Shown here piece after piece: positions 34,061-44,561 of a stretch of 64,000 bases of DNA; within the stretch, counting starts at the first letter, position 1; each line of letters starts with the position of its first letter. The notes under the pieces were generated by a model. That model had not been told where the DNA came from, did no database searches, and saw only the letters and a list, made by a program, of their open reading frames with translations. The stretch comes from Siphonodentalium dalli (taxonomy: Eukaryota; Mollusca; Scaphopoda; Gadilida; Siphonodentaliidae), in assembly GCA_032622095.1 (NCBI GenBank), contig CP136066.1, positions 57,130,609 through 57,194,608 of the forward strand, read 5' to 3'. Both the position numbers and the translations under genes were made by a program.

Positions 34061-34464
34061 AAATGTATGTGTAAAATGCGATGTGTGTTTTGCGTCAATA
34101 ATTTATTTCACTTCAAAAACATCCCAGAGTCATGTCAAATCCACAGGGGCCTGTAACGCGCTCCGCTGTCCGCCCCCTTTTGCACTGCCCATATACACCG
34201 CTACTATATACGCGCCTGATTCACGTTAATTGTAGGATAATAGGACTATTATCCTACCATTAACGTGAAGCAGGCGCGTATATAGAGCGGCGTATATGGG
34301 CAGCGCAAAGGGGGGGGGGGCGGAGCGCGTTACATGCCCCTGTGGTCAAATCTGTATAAAATTATCTGTAATGTATGTGTAAAATGCCATGTGTGTTTTG
34401 CGTCAATAATTTATTTCACTTCAATAAATCCTCCCAGAGCCATGTCAAATCTGTATAAAATTAT
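34061..34464 (+). repeat. Tandem duplication (about 110 bp unit) whose first copy carries a MITE
   Basis: Both copies read ATGTATGTGTAAAATGC, GATGTGTGTTTTGCGTCAAT, TTTATTTCACTTCAA, CCCAGAGYCATGTCAAATC and TGTATAAAATTAT. The first is split at GTCAAATC by the element at 34142-34344. The intact second copy shows the uninterrupted sequence. Confidence 0.9.
34142..34344. mobile_element. hAT-type fold-back MITE with perfect 8-bp target duplication
   Basis: 203 bp, ends CACAGGGGCCTGTAACGCGC and its complement (one base different), flanked by GTCAAATC at 34134-34141 and 34345-34352. The arms are about 95 bp, meeting at TAGGATAATAGGACTATTAT. GC-rich ends contrast with the AT-rich centre. The empty site is visible in the neighbouring tandem copy. 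Confidence 0.9.
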
Positions 34465-34542
34465 ACTTTCTTTATCCAATTACTTAAATTCTCATATCAT
34501 AATATCACGAGACATGTCTGCACTGAAGATGTGGAATTATAG

Positions 34543-34851
34543 TTAGGGCAAATTAATGCGTTACGAAAAAGTACAGTTTTTTTAAAGTTGTAATTTTCGC
34601 GGTGTTGAGCTAATCTGAGGGAATTGAGCAAGGTCATGCAGTGTCTGTATGACATATTCAAGAACATTTATATTCTTGAAAACAGATAGAAATGGTTGCG
34701 CTGGTGGTTGAAAAACGACGTGATATTATTAAATTATTTCGTAATATATATTATGCCTTTGAATGTTTTATATGCATAATGGTGTTTTCCCGAATACCGC
34801 ACAAATGACAACAATACGGTAGCATTTCTTAACAGCACCATTTTGCCCTAA
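34543..34851. mobile_element. Inverted-repeat element, family I (copy 1)
   Basis: Ends TTAGGGCAAATTAATGCGTT and the complement of TTAGGGCAAAATGGTGCTGT, with matching subterminal blocks (AAAGTACAGTTTT; GTTGTMATTTKYGCGGT). Copy 2 is the inner part of 48699-49213. Confidence 0.75.
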
Positions 34852-34892
34852 CAACATCATATTATTATCCAACAACATAAAAAACATTAGCA

Positions 34893-35062
34893 GGACTTGT
34901 GTATTCCACGAAACTCCGACTGGTAAATTTGGTCAGAATGTTATAAAAAAAACTACTGAGTATTTCCGAACAGATATGGTATCAACTTGTTTTTAAAATA
35001 AACTACCACGCGTTCGTAACAGTCACGGTGCTATGGTTTGTATCAGTTCCTCATTTCGCCCT
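34893..35062 (-). mobile_element. Family H, one-armed copy
   Basis: Reverse complement of 32235-32420: TTCCACGAAMCTCCGACTGG, TTGGTCAGAATGTTATA, GGTATCAACTTGTTTT and CAGTTCCTCAT. Confidence 0.75.
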
Positions 35063-35329
35063 CCGGGTGTATAATAATGTATGGGCCCTGGGGGGTTTAT
35101 TTATAGAAATAGATTTCGTTGGGACGCACTAATAGTTGAAGTGCTACACCGAGTCCGGTAAAAGATGTAGTTGTTAAGTCAATAATGTTGTTACGATCTA
35201 TTGGTGTTTACTGTTTCGGATCGTTGATCTGGCCGATGGGGATATATGGCAGGACAACACGTTTCAGGTTTCACGCGATGCGAATTATTTTAGGAAATTT
35301 GTAGTAATTGAGCTTTCGATTTTCTCAGC

Positions 35330-36110
35330 GGCTGTGAAACAAAAGCTGACGGATTTATATGCACAACAATGGGATGGATCTATGACTAGCTCAAATCATT
35401 ATACTTTTTATAGGTCTATTAGAGAAGAGTTTACCCGTCCTAAATTCCTCGGTATTGACAACAACAATATTGCTATATCGCCTCGGACCGCCTGTTTCGG
35501 CGCAGGCGCGTTCGCGAAACCAACATTCCGGCGTCTGACCGACCGTATCCCGGGGCGAACCAGCTCTCGTCGGTTGCCGGCGCCGGGGCAGTCACTCGCC
35601 CGCGTGGGAGGTTCGCATCAACGTAGGCGCGCGACCGTTTTCTCCGTGTCGTTCGTCGTCAGCACCGGTGGCAGCGTGACATCTAATGAAACGAGGCGAT
35701 CCGAACATGGGTCGCCTCGGTGGGTGAGAATGGCGATTCGGTTCGCCGTCTCGGCCTCTCGCGACGGCCCTACGGCGGGCGAAATCGTTGGATCGATTAG
35801 GCGCCCCGCGTGGATGCGGCCATAGTGAAGTTCGGGTCCAGAAACCACCGGTTGCCGGTGGAGTCTGGTTCCTGGACAAACACACCATATAACGAGAGAT
35901 TATGCTCGTTATGCGGAGAGGGAATCGGAGAATTTCATTTTATATAAGTATGCCCAAACATGAAAGAGCTGAGATCAAGATATATAAAGAAATATTGCTA
36001 TAAAAGACCCACTATATTGAAGCTAACCGACCTATTTAATAGCGGTAACAAACGAACGCTTACTAATCTTGCTCTATTTATTAAGAAAGCAATAACGAGG
36101 ATCTCCTGAT
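35330..36110 (+). mobile_element. 3' portion of a non-LTR retrotransposon, interrupted by a GC-rich block
   Basis: Upstream of the block the frame reads LTDLYAQQWDGSMTSSNHYT and then FTRPKFLGID, the stretch between reverse transcriptase and the terminal knuckle. Downstream (from about 35817) it reads VKFGSRNHRLPVESGSW, CSLCGEGIGEFHFI, a stop, then RYIKKYCYKRPTILKL and NKRTLTNLALFIKKA. The stop in the knuckle and the insertion make it dead. It is the closest relative in the window of the minus-strand copy at 24814-25195. Confidence 0.8.
35480..35820. other. GC-rich, CpG-rich block of about 340 bp inside the LINE
   Basis: It differs sharply in base composition from everything around it, with dense CpG and small hairpins (GAGGCGA...TCGCCTC at about 35693-35718, GGCGATTCGGTTCGCC at about 35732-35747). 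Both strands stay open for 75-160 codons, as expected by chance at high GC. I do not recognise rRNA, tRNA or a known protein. It may be an inserted mobile sequence, or a fragment of a gene or of rDNA spacer; the exact junctions are uncertain by several bases. Confidence 0.6.
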
Positions 36111-36119
36111 GCACACCAA

Positions 36120-37080
36120 AAAAACTATTAGTTTCGACTACTCAGGCCAAACCATTGACCGCAATACAATGTATTCTCAGCCACTCCCTTTTGTAGGAAT
36201 TTCCAAATTGCGACTCTAACAAGTGGATATTTTCAGGTATTCCCATTATAAATCCAAATGCGGACTATATTCTATTAGGAAAGTCAAAATATAAAAAAAA
36301 TTCTACTAAAGTCTGATGATTCTCACTGAAGGGTCGCCATGCCCAGGTTTGGCTGTGTATACATAAAGCGATCTTCTTGTAAAACTTGATTTTGTTATCA
36401 TACATTTATGTTATTAATATTTATTTTAACTGTGACATATATTGCATGCATATCTTTACATCTTGCTAAGTGGTCATCAGTCTTGATGATCTACGGAATC
36501 ACACAACCATGCATCGGATGTAAGAGCTTATTTCGCTCTATATACGTATCGAGTTGACACTACTGTCATGCATATCCGGCTCCACATTCCAACATCTTCA
36601 CGTACTTTATAATATACCACTGTGAAAATAAATTGAACGGAACTCTTCTTGTATTGAATTCAGTGCATTCGGTGGATGCTACACACAGCACATTTGTTCG
36701 GTCGCATCAGTAGCAGGTATTGTTAAGTGGCCCCTGAATGAGACCACATTTCGAAAATCAATTGGTTACTATTAACAATAATAACCTCTTAATTGTAGAG
36801 TTATCCATCTTACACCCGCAATTTGACTGTTTAGTGTAAACATATTTTATTCCAATCAAAATAATAACATATTTAAACATTTGACAAACATTTTACAGTA
36901 AGACAGAATAATATAAATAATCGATTGATTGGAAAGGGGATTAAACAACAAGCCCAAGGGCTTTTATTAAGTTTTCCCCCCTTTTGTTTCGCGCCCGCTC
37001 TTCATTAAGTGTAGAGGGGGGGGTCGGATGGGAAGGAACGCAAATATCATAGTTATAGTAATGTTGATGTCGTGAGAAGC
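36120..37080. other. Gene-free stretch, partly LINE 3' UTR
   Basis: AAAATAAATTGAACGGAACT at about 36625 resembles the AATAAATTGAATTG end of the 24.8-kb LINE and may mark the true 3' end of the 35.3-kb element. Confidence 0.4.
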
Positions 37081-37084
37081 AGGG

Positions 37085-37240
37085 AGACAGATTGTGAAGG
37101 AGAAAGATATATAGAGGACGAGAGAGAGAGGGAGAGAGAGAGGGAAAGATAAAGGAGATGAGATGCTGGGAGAGGGGGTATAGTAGTGAGGAGTGTTCAA
37201 TAATTGAGTTGAGTTGTTGCGTAATAATAATAATAATGAT
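37085..37240. repeat. GA-rich low-complexity tract and short (AAT)n
   Basis: AGAGAGAGAGGGAGAGAGAG-type purine tract at about 37117-37147, with related purine-rich flanks, then AATAATAATAATAATGATG at about 37221-37239. Confidence 0.85.
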
Positions 37241-37384
37241 GCTCGTCTATACTATTCTTCGTGCGTCAGGCGCCATGGGAGGGGGTCAAGCGCAGTTAGT
37301 AATATGTTGCATTGGTCAATAAGTAATTAGACATGTATAGTGGGGGGTATTGTCTGTTTGAGCACGAGGTTCTGACCCACATCT

Positions 37385-37447
37385 CCAAAAATTAACAAAC
37401 TTCAAAAATCGATATCTGATTACTCTGAGCTTTGATGTGTGGGTTTG
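37385..37447 (-). mobile_element. MITE family D, solo fragment
   Basis: AACTTCAAAAATCGATATCT, ACTCTGAGCTTTGATG and a GGGTTTG end match the right arm of 38826-39188. Confidence 0.65.
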
Positions 37448-37449
37448 TT

Positions 37450-38820
37450 CAAATTTCTTCAGTGGGCACTGTACAACTGGAGTACGCTATCGCATAATGC
37501 ACACTATTCGTTTTCTGTATCTACTTGTTTGAAAATATCTTGCCAACACCACCATGTACTTGTACTAAATATCAGGTGACCAACATTCAAAGTTGTCATT
37601 TCTGCATTGGCCATCCACCCAATGTTGCTTTATATATATATATGGTTTTGTGTGCAGCAAACATGTGTAACATTATGGAGAAGGCGTAAACACGGTGATG
37701 CGATTGCAGAAATCGTAGTACCTTTCTGGTATATGTGGCCTTGGTGAATGAAACCACATACTATTTCCAGGTATAATCTCTCTCTGTATTTGTCGATATT
37801 GGGTACCCCAGAATATGCTCGATTATGAAACGTCGCGTGCAGATCTCGTGGAGGATTTTTGATATATTGATTGGAAATGTGTACTGATTCGAAACACGAT
37901 AAAACCAATTCTGTACAAATTGTTTTTAGATCAAACCATATGTTGACTTGACTATATCATCTGCTATCGTACCATGTTGTGTTACACATTGTTACACGTC
38001 GTGTTAATCAACCGAGAATCGCAAACATGGTGAATTAAATAACACACGTTAAGCCTACTGTGTTCTATTATGACAATATGTTCTGAAAATGACACAATTA
38101 ATTGTTTTCACGCCATCTGTGTTTAATGATGTCGATAAAGGGATGCCGACACGCAATGAGAATTATTTATAGGAGAACATAGGACTAGCTGCGAAACAGA
38201 ATGTAGCCGATTTACACAAATCGCATTACAGCTGTCATGGTGTAAAATTGGTTTCAAAATAAAAGCTGGTGACTTCCTTGACTCGGAAATTGGCTTGGTA
38301 AAATGAATAAAACCGGAATATTTTCTATCGTTAGATTGACCCGAACATATTTGTTCTTGGTAAGTTGCGTGAGGAATATTTATGCAGATTGTTCAAATAT
38401 TCTAACACGTGGCCGCGTTAAATTGCTCGATATAACGTTTTTTGGGGTCCAGAAATATATAGATAGTTGCTGGACGAGAACATTGACATTTTGAACAAAT
38501 ATATCAGGTTTTGAATTTGGGATTCGATGTTTTCAAACTTGTTTTGCTTTATCTATTTTATAGTTGTTACTGATAAATACTGATGCCCGAGAAGGGGTAT
38601 ATTGCTGTCAACATATATGATATTTTGGCAAAATAGTGTTTTGTGAAGCCATATCCCCAGACCTTTCTTGCAATTTAGGACAGGCTTAGGAAAAGCTTAG
38701 ACGGCATCTCTTTCTGTCCGGATTTTTTCCCCAGACTGCTGGTCCGATTTCAACCAAATTTGGTGTGTTGAATCGAGGTTATAACGGCGTTAGTTTTTTT
38801 TAGTTTTTTATTTATACAAA
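37450..38820. other. Gene-free stretch
   Basis: Holds a short (TA)n at about 37631-37642 and the phrase TCCGATTTCAACCAAATTTG near 38742. No supported coding. Confidence 0.35.
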
Positions 38821-38825
38821 TTTAA

Positions 38826-39188
38826 AGGTACTCAATCCGATCAGACGCTCCTAAATTACTATTTCTTTGGCTTCGGTGGTAAAAAGTATTTGATTCGAGT
38901 CGAGGAACCCACCCATCAAAGCTCAGAGTGATCAGGTATTGTTTTTTGAAGATTGTTATTTCTCGAGATGTGTACTAATAATTGGCCCAGAAATACGTGG
39001 TCAAACGAGATCATTCTTTTGACGGCGTATATTTGTGGGCCACAAAAAATAGAAATAACAAACTTCAAAAATCGATATCTGATCACTCTGAACGTTGATG
39101 GGTAGGTTCCTCGACTCGAATCAAATAATTTTTACCCCCGAAGCCACATAAATAGTAATTTAGGAGCGTCTGATCGGATTGAGTACCT
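38826..39188. mobile_element. TTAA-flanked fold-back MITE, family D, complete copy
   Basis: TTAA lies at 38822-38825 and 39189-39192. Ends are AGGTACTCAATCCGATCAGA and its exact complement. The arms are about 150 bp with few mismatches and share TTGGCTTCG/CGAAGCCA, GATTCGAGTCGAGGAAC and TTGAAG. Solo arms occur at 18603 and 37385. Confidence 0.93.
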
Positions 39189-39192
39189 TTAA

Positions 39193-40420
39193 CTAAATAA
39201 ATGAACAAACAAATATGCTCATTATGGGCCTATTTCAGCAACAAAAATACGCTTATATATATGTGCTTTCACTGAGCCCGCGCCATCCAACAGAATAACT
39301 GGTATAAGTCCACTATGGGATTACTCCATATGTATAATCAAATTATTTAGGTCCAATATGAACTTATTTGCACGCGGATATATTGAAGTAGCATACTAAA
39401 TAGTTATATATAAGAGTAGGAATTGTTTGTCATGTACGCGAAGTGCACACAGGGGCGGCAGGCCCATTTGTGCGAGGTATTATATTCAGCTAGTATTATA
39501 ATAAAAATAAAAAAAAAGTTCCCCGACCCATGTGATCTAAACCACCAGTAATCCAACGATAGAATTATTGCATCAGAAATCAAAACAGGTCCCATTTTCT
39601 ATCTCGTAGTGTTTGCCAAACTCCATGCAGCGCACTCTCCGTTATCACTGCGATAGATCACTGCCGGAAGGATGGTACTTTGCGGACAGATACATCTATT
39701 TTTACGTATCGTCGGAACTATATTTATTCTTCTATTATCTTATTTTGACCACCAAAAGTTTTCAGTAATAGTAATAATTTGGTAGTGATAAGAACAATAT
39801 GAACTGAGCCAGATATATACAATTTTAATCCTAAAACATAAAAACTAAGATCATACCAGAAGTCTTTACTAAATGTCTTTGTGTCAGTGTTATCTCATCG
39901 GAGCGATGGGAGATAACTCTGCCTGGAGTTTGAATGTTTGCATCGCCATGACTGTTAATGTAACATATCATCATGTTGGTGGATTGTGTGCGACGGTGAC
40001 ACCATCATGGCCGTGGTAAGATGTTGATATCATGTATCTTTGCTCTGTGCATGGCTACCAACATAAACATATCAATATAATCAAGGCGAAGTTTCACTGT
40101 TTTATGAACCCCGTACTGAAGACATCATATATATATACTCCATCAGTTCAAAATATGGCTAATATTTTGTTCTGACAGGCATTTTAATAACATTGAAAAA
40201 AATAGAGAACCTGATATATTTCTCAGTTAGTACATGTTCCTTATTAATGTACTTCAAAGTAGGCGAAGGTACCAGTTCGATATTGCATCAGTTATTATAG
40301 GTGACTTCGTTTATCCGATTTTGATTTAATTGAATCAAATCAATAAAACATAAAACAGTTCCCAGATTTTGAACTGGACAGTATAGATATTCATGACACG
40401 GTATAGGGCTCCGTTGAGTG
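39193..40420. other. Gene-free stretch
   Basis: Nothing supported beyond A-runs and a CACAGGGGCGGCAGG phrase near 39451 (see rejected items). Confidence 0.35.
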
Positions 40421-40422
40421 GT

Positions 40423-40500
40423 GGGGGGGAGGTCCACCTTGGAATTTCATACTATTCCCCCTTGAACCAGGCCAAAATCTCAAGTTCACATAATTCCATT
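40423..40500 (-). repeat. Copy of the dispersed repeat seen at 1-35 and 16911-17070
   Basis: On the minus strand: TTCAAGGGGGAATAGTATGA, then AATTCCAAGGTGGACC and a C-run. Confidence 0.55.
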
Positions 40501-40985
40501 TACAGCCTACACCCCCTCCCGGGATGGATTGTTTTTGGAACTGGTACTTCGCACGCTCGATTTTTTTTTTTTTTAATTTAATAGTAGTCATCTAGACATC
40601 TAACTGCATGCTAATTCTGTCCTATATATTTGTTTATTAATGGATAAACACTGAGTTTTTGACTGGCCACTGCGGAGGAACAAGGAGGCATTGGGCCGAC
40701 TTAGGTGGGAAAATTTAGTTTTTTACTCTGAACCTATAAACAGCAAAACACATAACAACTAACAGCCTGGATTTGTTTTAATTGAATGGATGTTTTTTGA
40801 CTGACTATACATGATAACTTCAAAATCCGAGCATGCAGGGGTCCAACTCCAGGAACATTCATGCCTCGATCATTTTTTTTAATTGATTAGTACATTTTTC
40901 TGGCACCACGGGGAGGGACGAGAACGCTTCGGACGGTGGGAGAAAAGTTTGAATTATGAACCTGAAAATGCACAATCCTAGCATC
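40500..40985 (+). repeat. Diverged direct duplication (about 300 bp spacing)
   Basis: Shared order of blocks: CCTGG/AACTGG, CGATTTTTTTT...TTAATT, a GG(G)AGGRACRAGRA block and a GTGGGA(G)AAAA block followed by TGAACCT (about 40660-40735 versus 40905-40965). Confidence 0.45.
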
Positions 40986-41630
40986 TTGGCTTGCCGAGAT
41001 CTCACCATGTATTGGTAATTTCTAACTTGACACTTCCTAAGGTTGGAAATTGAACTGATGACTATGCATTTCAGTCCAAAGTAGCGAAATATGCCATTCT
41101 TAATCTAAAACAACAAATTCCCGATAGCACTAATTACTGGTTGGAAAAGCAAACTACGAGAACAATTTCAAGCTATTGTTAGCGTAAAATATCCAACTGT
41201 TGGCGAGGTGGGGGTCAGACAGGCCACAAACCCCTTGTCGCAACGCCCCTGTTTTAATAACCAGATATATATAGACCAAAACTCATTTCTTTAGAAATCA
41301 TAACACGTTTTTTAACTATGTATACAATGAAGTCAGCTGAAGTGTGAATTTTACTTATTGTGTCTTATCGTTACAGATCCGGGATCCATTCGAGCCATGC
41401 ATACGTAAACAGATTTTTAACGCATACTACATCACATGAGCGATACCATCTTTACACGCCAAGGCTAGACAGCGGACCGTAGGAACAAGTAAAGGATTTA
41501 TACGCCGAACGAAGTGACTGGATTTTTTTTTTTAAATGTTCAAATATATACTAACAGGCTACGTGGATTTTCTGGAAATGTTTTTATTTTCAAACAAAGG
41601 TCAAACAAGTGCGACGCTGATTTAAAGAAC

Positions 41631-43067
41631 ATGGCTGTTGCTATGGTGATAGGTGTGTTTTCTAGATTATGCCGCTGCGTTAAAGGAAAGCTTCTGTTCA
41701 ACAGGAGATTACTTGTGATTACTCTCATATGCGTGCTTCTGATATATCTCAATCAGATGTTTAAAGCCGATTTTTTTGCAAGAACTATCACGACAAAGCA
41801 TCCATCAAAACAAGGGCAAGCCATGCGTGGGGAAAGTCAGCTGAATTCCAATTTAAACAGACTGGGGAAATATCGTCGGAGTAATAGATCTAACAGTCAG
41901 TACGCTTGTGACAATCAGGACTGGGTGAAGTCCTTCAACAGTGTTTGTTCTGGGAACTTCGTGGGCTTCAGTGGGCAGTTCGCGCTTCTTCGGAACTTTG
42001 TTATTCACCCGGAAAAAATAAAAGACTTGTCTGGAGGCTTGAATATGAGTTCCATCATGAATCAGGCAGAAAACAAAGAGTATCTGGAAGCAACAAATAG
42101 CTGTTTCGAAATATCGTGCAATGTGCACGATTTTAAATACAGCTTTCAATTAGGTGATAAAAACCACCTCAACAAATGGATTCAGGTTACTCAGCCCCTC
42201 GCTGGGAAACTCAATTTCAGTAGATTCGACGTTAATAACGATTTCATTATATTGGTGATGAGATACGAGTACGTTAACTTGTACCACACGATGACAGATA
42301 TCTACAGCGCATACAAAGTGATGTCATTCTTAGGAAAATCTCCAGATGAGACGACTATTATGTTTTTTGACGCGCACCCGGCAGGCGGACTGGATAAAAC
42401 TTGGAGTACTCTTTTCAAGAAATTCATCAGAGTGAAGTCGTTGAAAAAGGCAACTGCCTTCACGAATCTTGCATGGAACACAATGGGCTACAACAGCCAA
42501 CTAAACCAGCATGGTTTACCGGCATTACCATGCGTCGAAGAGTTCTCTAATTTCTACCCCCAACGACACGGAGTACCTGTACAGAACACACCCCCGGAAT
42601 GCCAAAAATTACGCCTCTTGTTCATATGGCGACGAGATTACATCGCTCACCCGAGAAACCCTTCCGGGCACGTTTCCCGCAAAATAAAAAACGAGGACCA
42701 ATTGATAAATGTAACAAAAAATGCTTTCCCGGGATATTCAATAAGTGCAATTGATGCAGAGAAATTGGACATGCATCACCAGTTGCTATGGATACGAAAA
42801 ACAGACATCCTTATTGGGATGCACGGAGCTGGTCTGTCCCACGTGCTGTTTCTTCCAAAATCGTCAGCTGTTATTGAAATTTATCCTACATATTATTCAT
42901 CTTCAAACATTCATTTTAAGACGTTTGCCAAGTGGAGAGGGCTTAACTATTTCTCTTGGCAAAATCAGGACGAAGCCAATGAGTTTGCTAACCAGTACAC
43001 GTACATTCCACCCAATGTCCTGGTGGACTATATAAAAATAGCCAAGCAGAAAATATGTACAACTTAG
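41631..43067 (+). CDS. Intronless family 61 glycosyltransferase (EOGT/POMGNT2 superfamily), type II membrane protein
   Basis: The 478-residue frame starts at an ATG with a good Kozak context (AACATGG) and ends at TAG (43065-43067). The frame is also open from an ATG at 41514, but those 39 codons are T-rich and poorly coding, and a TACTAAC...AG intron-end pattern lies at about 41550. Residues 27-43 (LLVITLICVLLIYLNQM), preceded by basic residues, form a signal anchor, so the enzyme should face the Golgi or ER lumen. The DUF563/GT61 fold is clear: RYEYVNLYHTMTDIYSAYKV (about residues 211-230), FIWRRDYIAHPRNPSG, and the hallmark GMHGAGLSHVLFLPKSS at 396-412 followed by EIYP. Family members move GlcNAc or xylose from UDP-sugars onto O-linked or N-linked glycoproteins; the acceptor here is unknown. 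Unlike EOGT it has no C-terminal KDEL-like signal (ends KICTT). A single exon suggests a retrocopied or lineage-expanded gene. Confidence 0.88.
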   Translation: MAVAMVIGVFSRLCRCVKGKLLFNRRLLVITLICVLLIYLNQMFKADFFARTITTKHPSKQGQAMRGESQLNSNLNRLGKYRRSNRSNSQYACDNQDWVKSFNSVCSGNFVGFSGQFALLRNFVIHPEKIKDLSGGLNMSSIMNQAENKEYLEATNSCFEISCNVHDFKYSFQLGDKNHLNKWIQVTQPLAGKLNFSRFDVNNDFIILVMRYEYVNLYHTMTDIYSAYKVMSFLGKSPDETTIMFFDAHPAGGLDKTWSTLFKKFIRVKSLKKATAFTNLAWNTMGYNSQLNQHGLPALPCVEEFSNFYPQRHGVPVQNTPPECQKLRLLFIWRRDYIAHPRNPSGHVSRKIKNEDQLINVTKNAFPGYSISAIDAEKLDMHHQLLWIRKTDILIGMHGAGLSHVLFLPKSSAVIEIYPTYYSSSNIHFKTFAKWRGLNYFSWQNQDEANEFANQYTYIPPNVLVDYIKIAKQKICTT

Positions 43068-43588
43068 AATCCACACATGCAGTCAGGTTATAACTGAAGA
43101 TTATATATTTTATACATCATTGTTTCAATTTAATTATACGGGTCTAAGGGATATATATAATCAATGACTTTATTCGGGGAGGATCATACACATTTCCTGG
43201 TCATATCAATATATTGACCATTTACCACATTCGCAAGGCAATTCACAAGTAGTCGCACACATCTACCATTCGATGAGCCGCCTCTCTGGCTGGCAAGACC
43301 GCTCTCTGGCACACAGGTCCGCCTATATGGCCAGAACGTTGTCTCGTTTCGGGAGGCTGCGGTCGTTTAAATCATAACACAATGATATGTACATGTATGT
43401 ATCAACTTATACATTGAGTCTGTGGGCATAGCCGGAAATTTGTGCGACCATCGTTTTCTTATGGGCAACAATGGGAAACAATGAAAAAACATCTTTGAAA
43501 ATTTATGGAGCAAATGTTGGCAAGTGTCGTCCATCAACTCCATTCAAATATAGCATATGTTTGTCGTTATACTAGTCAAATGTCTGAC
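43068..43588. other. 3' flank of the glycosyltransferase gene
   Basis: No canonical AATAAA was seen in the first few hundred bases. Contains an imperfect direct repeat of CCGCCTCTCTGGC/ACCGCTCTCTGGCAC near 43278-43303. Confidence 0.4.
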
Positions 43589-43589
43589 A

Positions 43590-43664
43590 TGTCCAAAACC
43601 GGCGGTGCAAACATTATCGTATATGTTGGCGAACGCTCATTGGTGCACCGCCGGTTTGGGACAC
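43590..43664. repeat. Hairpin with about 21-bp GC-rich arms
   Basis: TGTCCAAAACCGGCGGTGCA (43590-43609) pairs with TGCACCGCCGGTTTGGGACA (43643-43662) around a 33-base loop. Confidence 0.85.
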
Positions 43665-43730
43665 GCCTATTGGTGCTCGACTGGTGGTGATCTGCGCGTG
43701 GTCATTTGAAAAGACTCTTTGTCAAACCAC

Positions 43731-43935
43731 CGCCTGTTTGTACTGATCCCATATACACACTGCGCGTAATTAATACTTTAATTTTATTGACGCCCCTTTG
43801 TGTTACTCAATGCCCTAAGCAGCGTAACGCCTGTTTGTACTTATCCCCTATACACACTGCGCGTAATTAATCTCTATTCATTGATCGACGCCCCTTTGTG
43901 TTACTCATTGCACTAAGTAGCGTAACGCGTGTTTG
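43731..43935 (+). repeat. 97-bp tandem repeat, 2.1 copies
   Basis: CGCCTGTTTGTACTKATCCC, ACACACTGCGCGTAATTAAT, CGCCCCTTTGTGTTACTC and AAGYAGCGTAA occur in each copy at 43731, 43828 and the start of a third at 43926. Confidence 0.93.
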
Positions 43936-44560
43936 AGCCACTTTGGAATAATTACATATATGAATATCTGCTGCACAATACGAGTGCTGACTTCCACAGT
44001 AGTATAAAAAGAATGGAACCAACAGTGCCAAATAACATAATACATATACACTAATTATGTTATTTATTCAATTCCCAATAACTAACCTATGTGTACCCGC
44101 GTTACTAGTGCATTTGGATACGCAAACATAAGCCGTACATAGCGCTAACGTCAATTGTTTACCAGGGTAGTTGATTACTACGTTCAGTTGAGTGATGTTC
44201 CAGTGGAATACCCGACGACAATAATGCTCTAAGATAATTCAGAACGCCCCACACCGAACTAACAAAATTGTTTCGCTTTATTTCGACAGGGTCGCGTCAC
44301 GGTAAGCAATTCTTTGGCGTTTAGATGATTTCCCAATTCTAACAATTGGTATAACATTACACGGTTACAGGTTCGTTGAAAATAATCATATAGAACCGTC
44401 TCCTTCCATGCTACTGTGGATCCTGGATTGATTAAAGATTATTTAGAAAGTACCTTGAGAATACCCCCGGCCGGTGTGAATAATTACTGCCCGGGCAAGC
44501 CCGGACACGTCATGGCAAGCCCGGGCAATTTCATGTTTGTTCATATTTCGAAATGTTATC
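43936..44560. other. Gene-free stretch left of the satellite
   Basis: Towards its right end it includes GCCCGGGCAAGCCCGGACAC and GGCAAGCCCGGGCAA, phrases typical of the satellite unit, so decayed satellite may begin near 44485. Confidence 0.4.
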
Positions 44561-44561
44561 C

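Noticed and set aside
35592-35888. 98-codon minus-strand frame in the GC-rich block as a captured gene
   Set aside because: Three overlapping frames on both strands are open there, as expected from GC content. No recognisable motif.
39453-41252. CAGGGGCGG at 39455 and CGCCCCTG near 41246 as ends of a 1.8-kb hAT element
   Set aside because: Subterminal sequences do not match beyond the first 8-9 bases and the flanking 8-mers differ.
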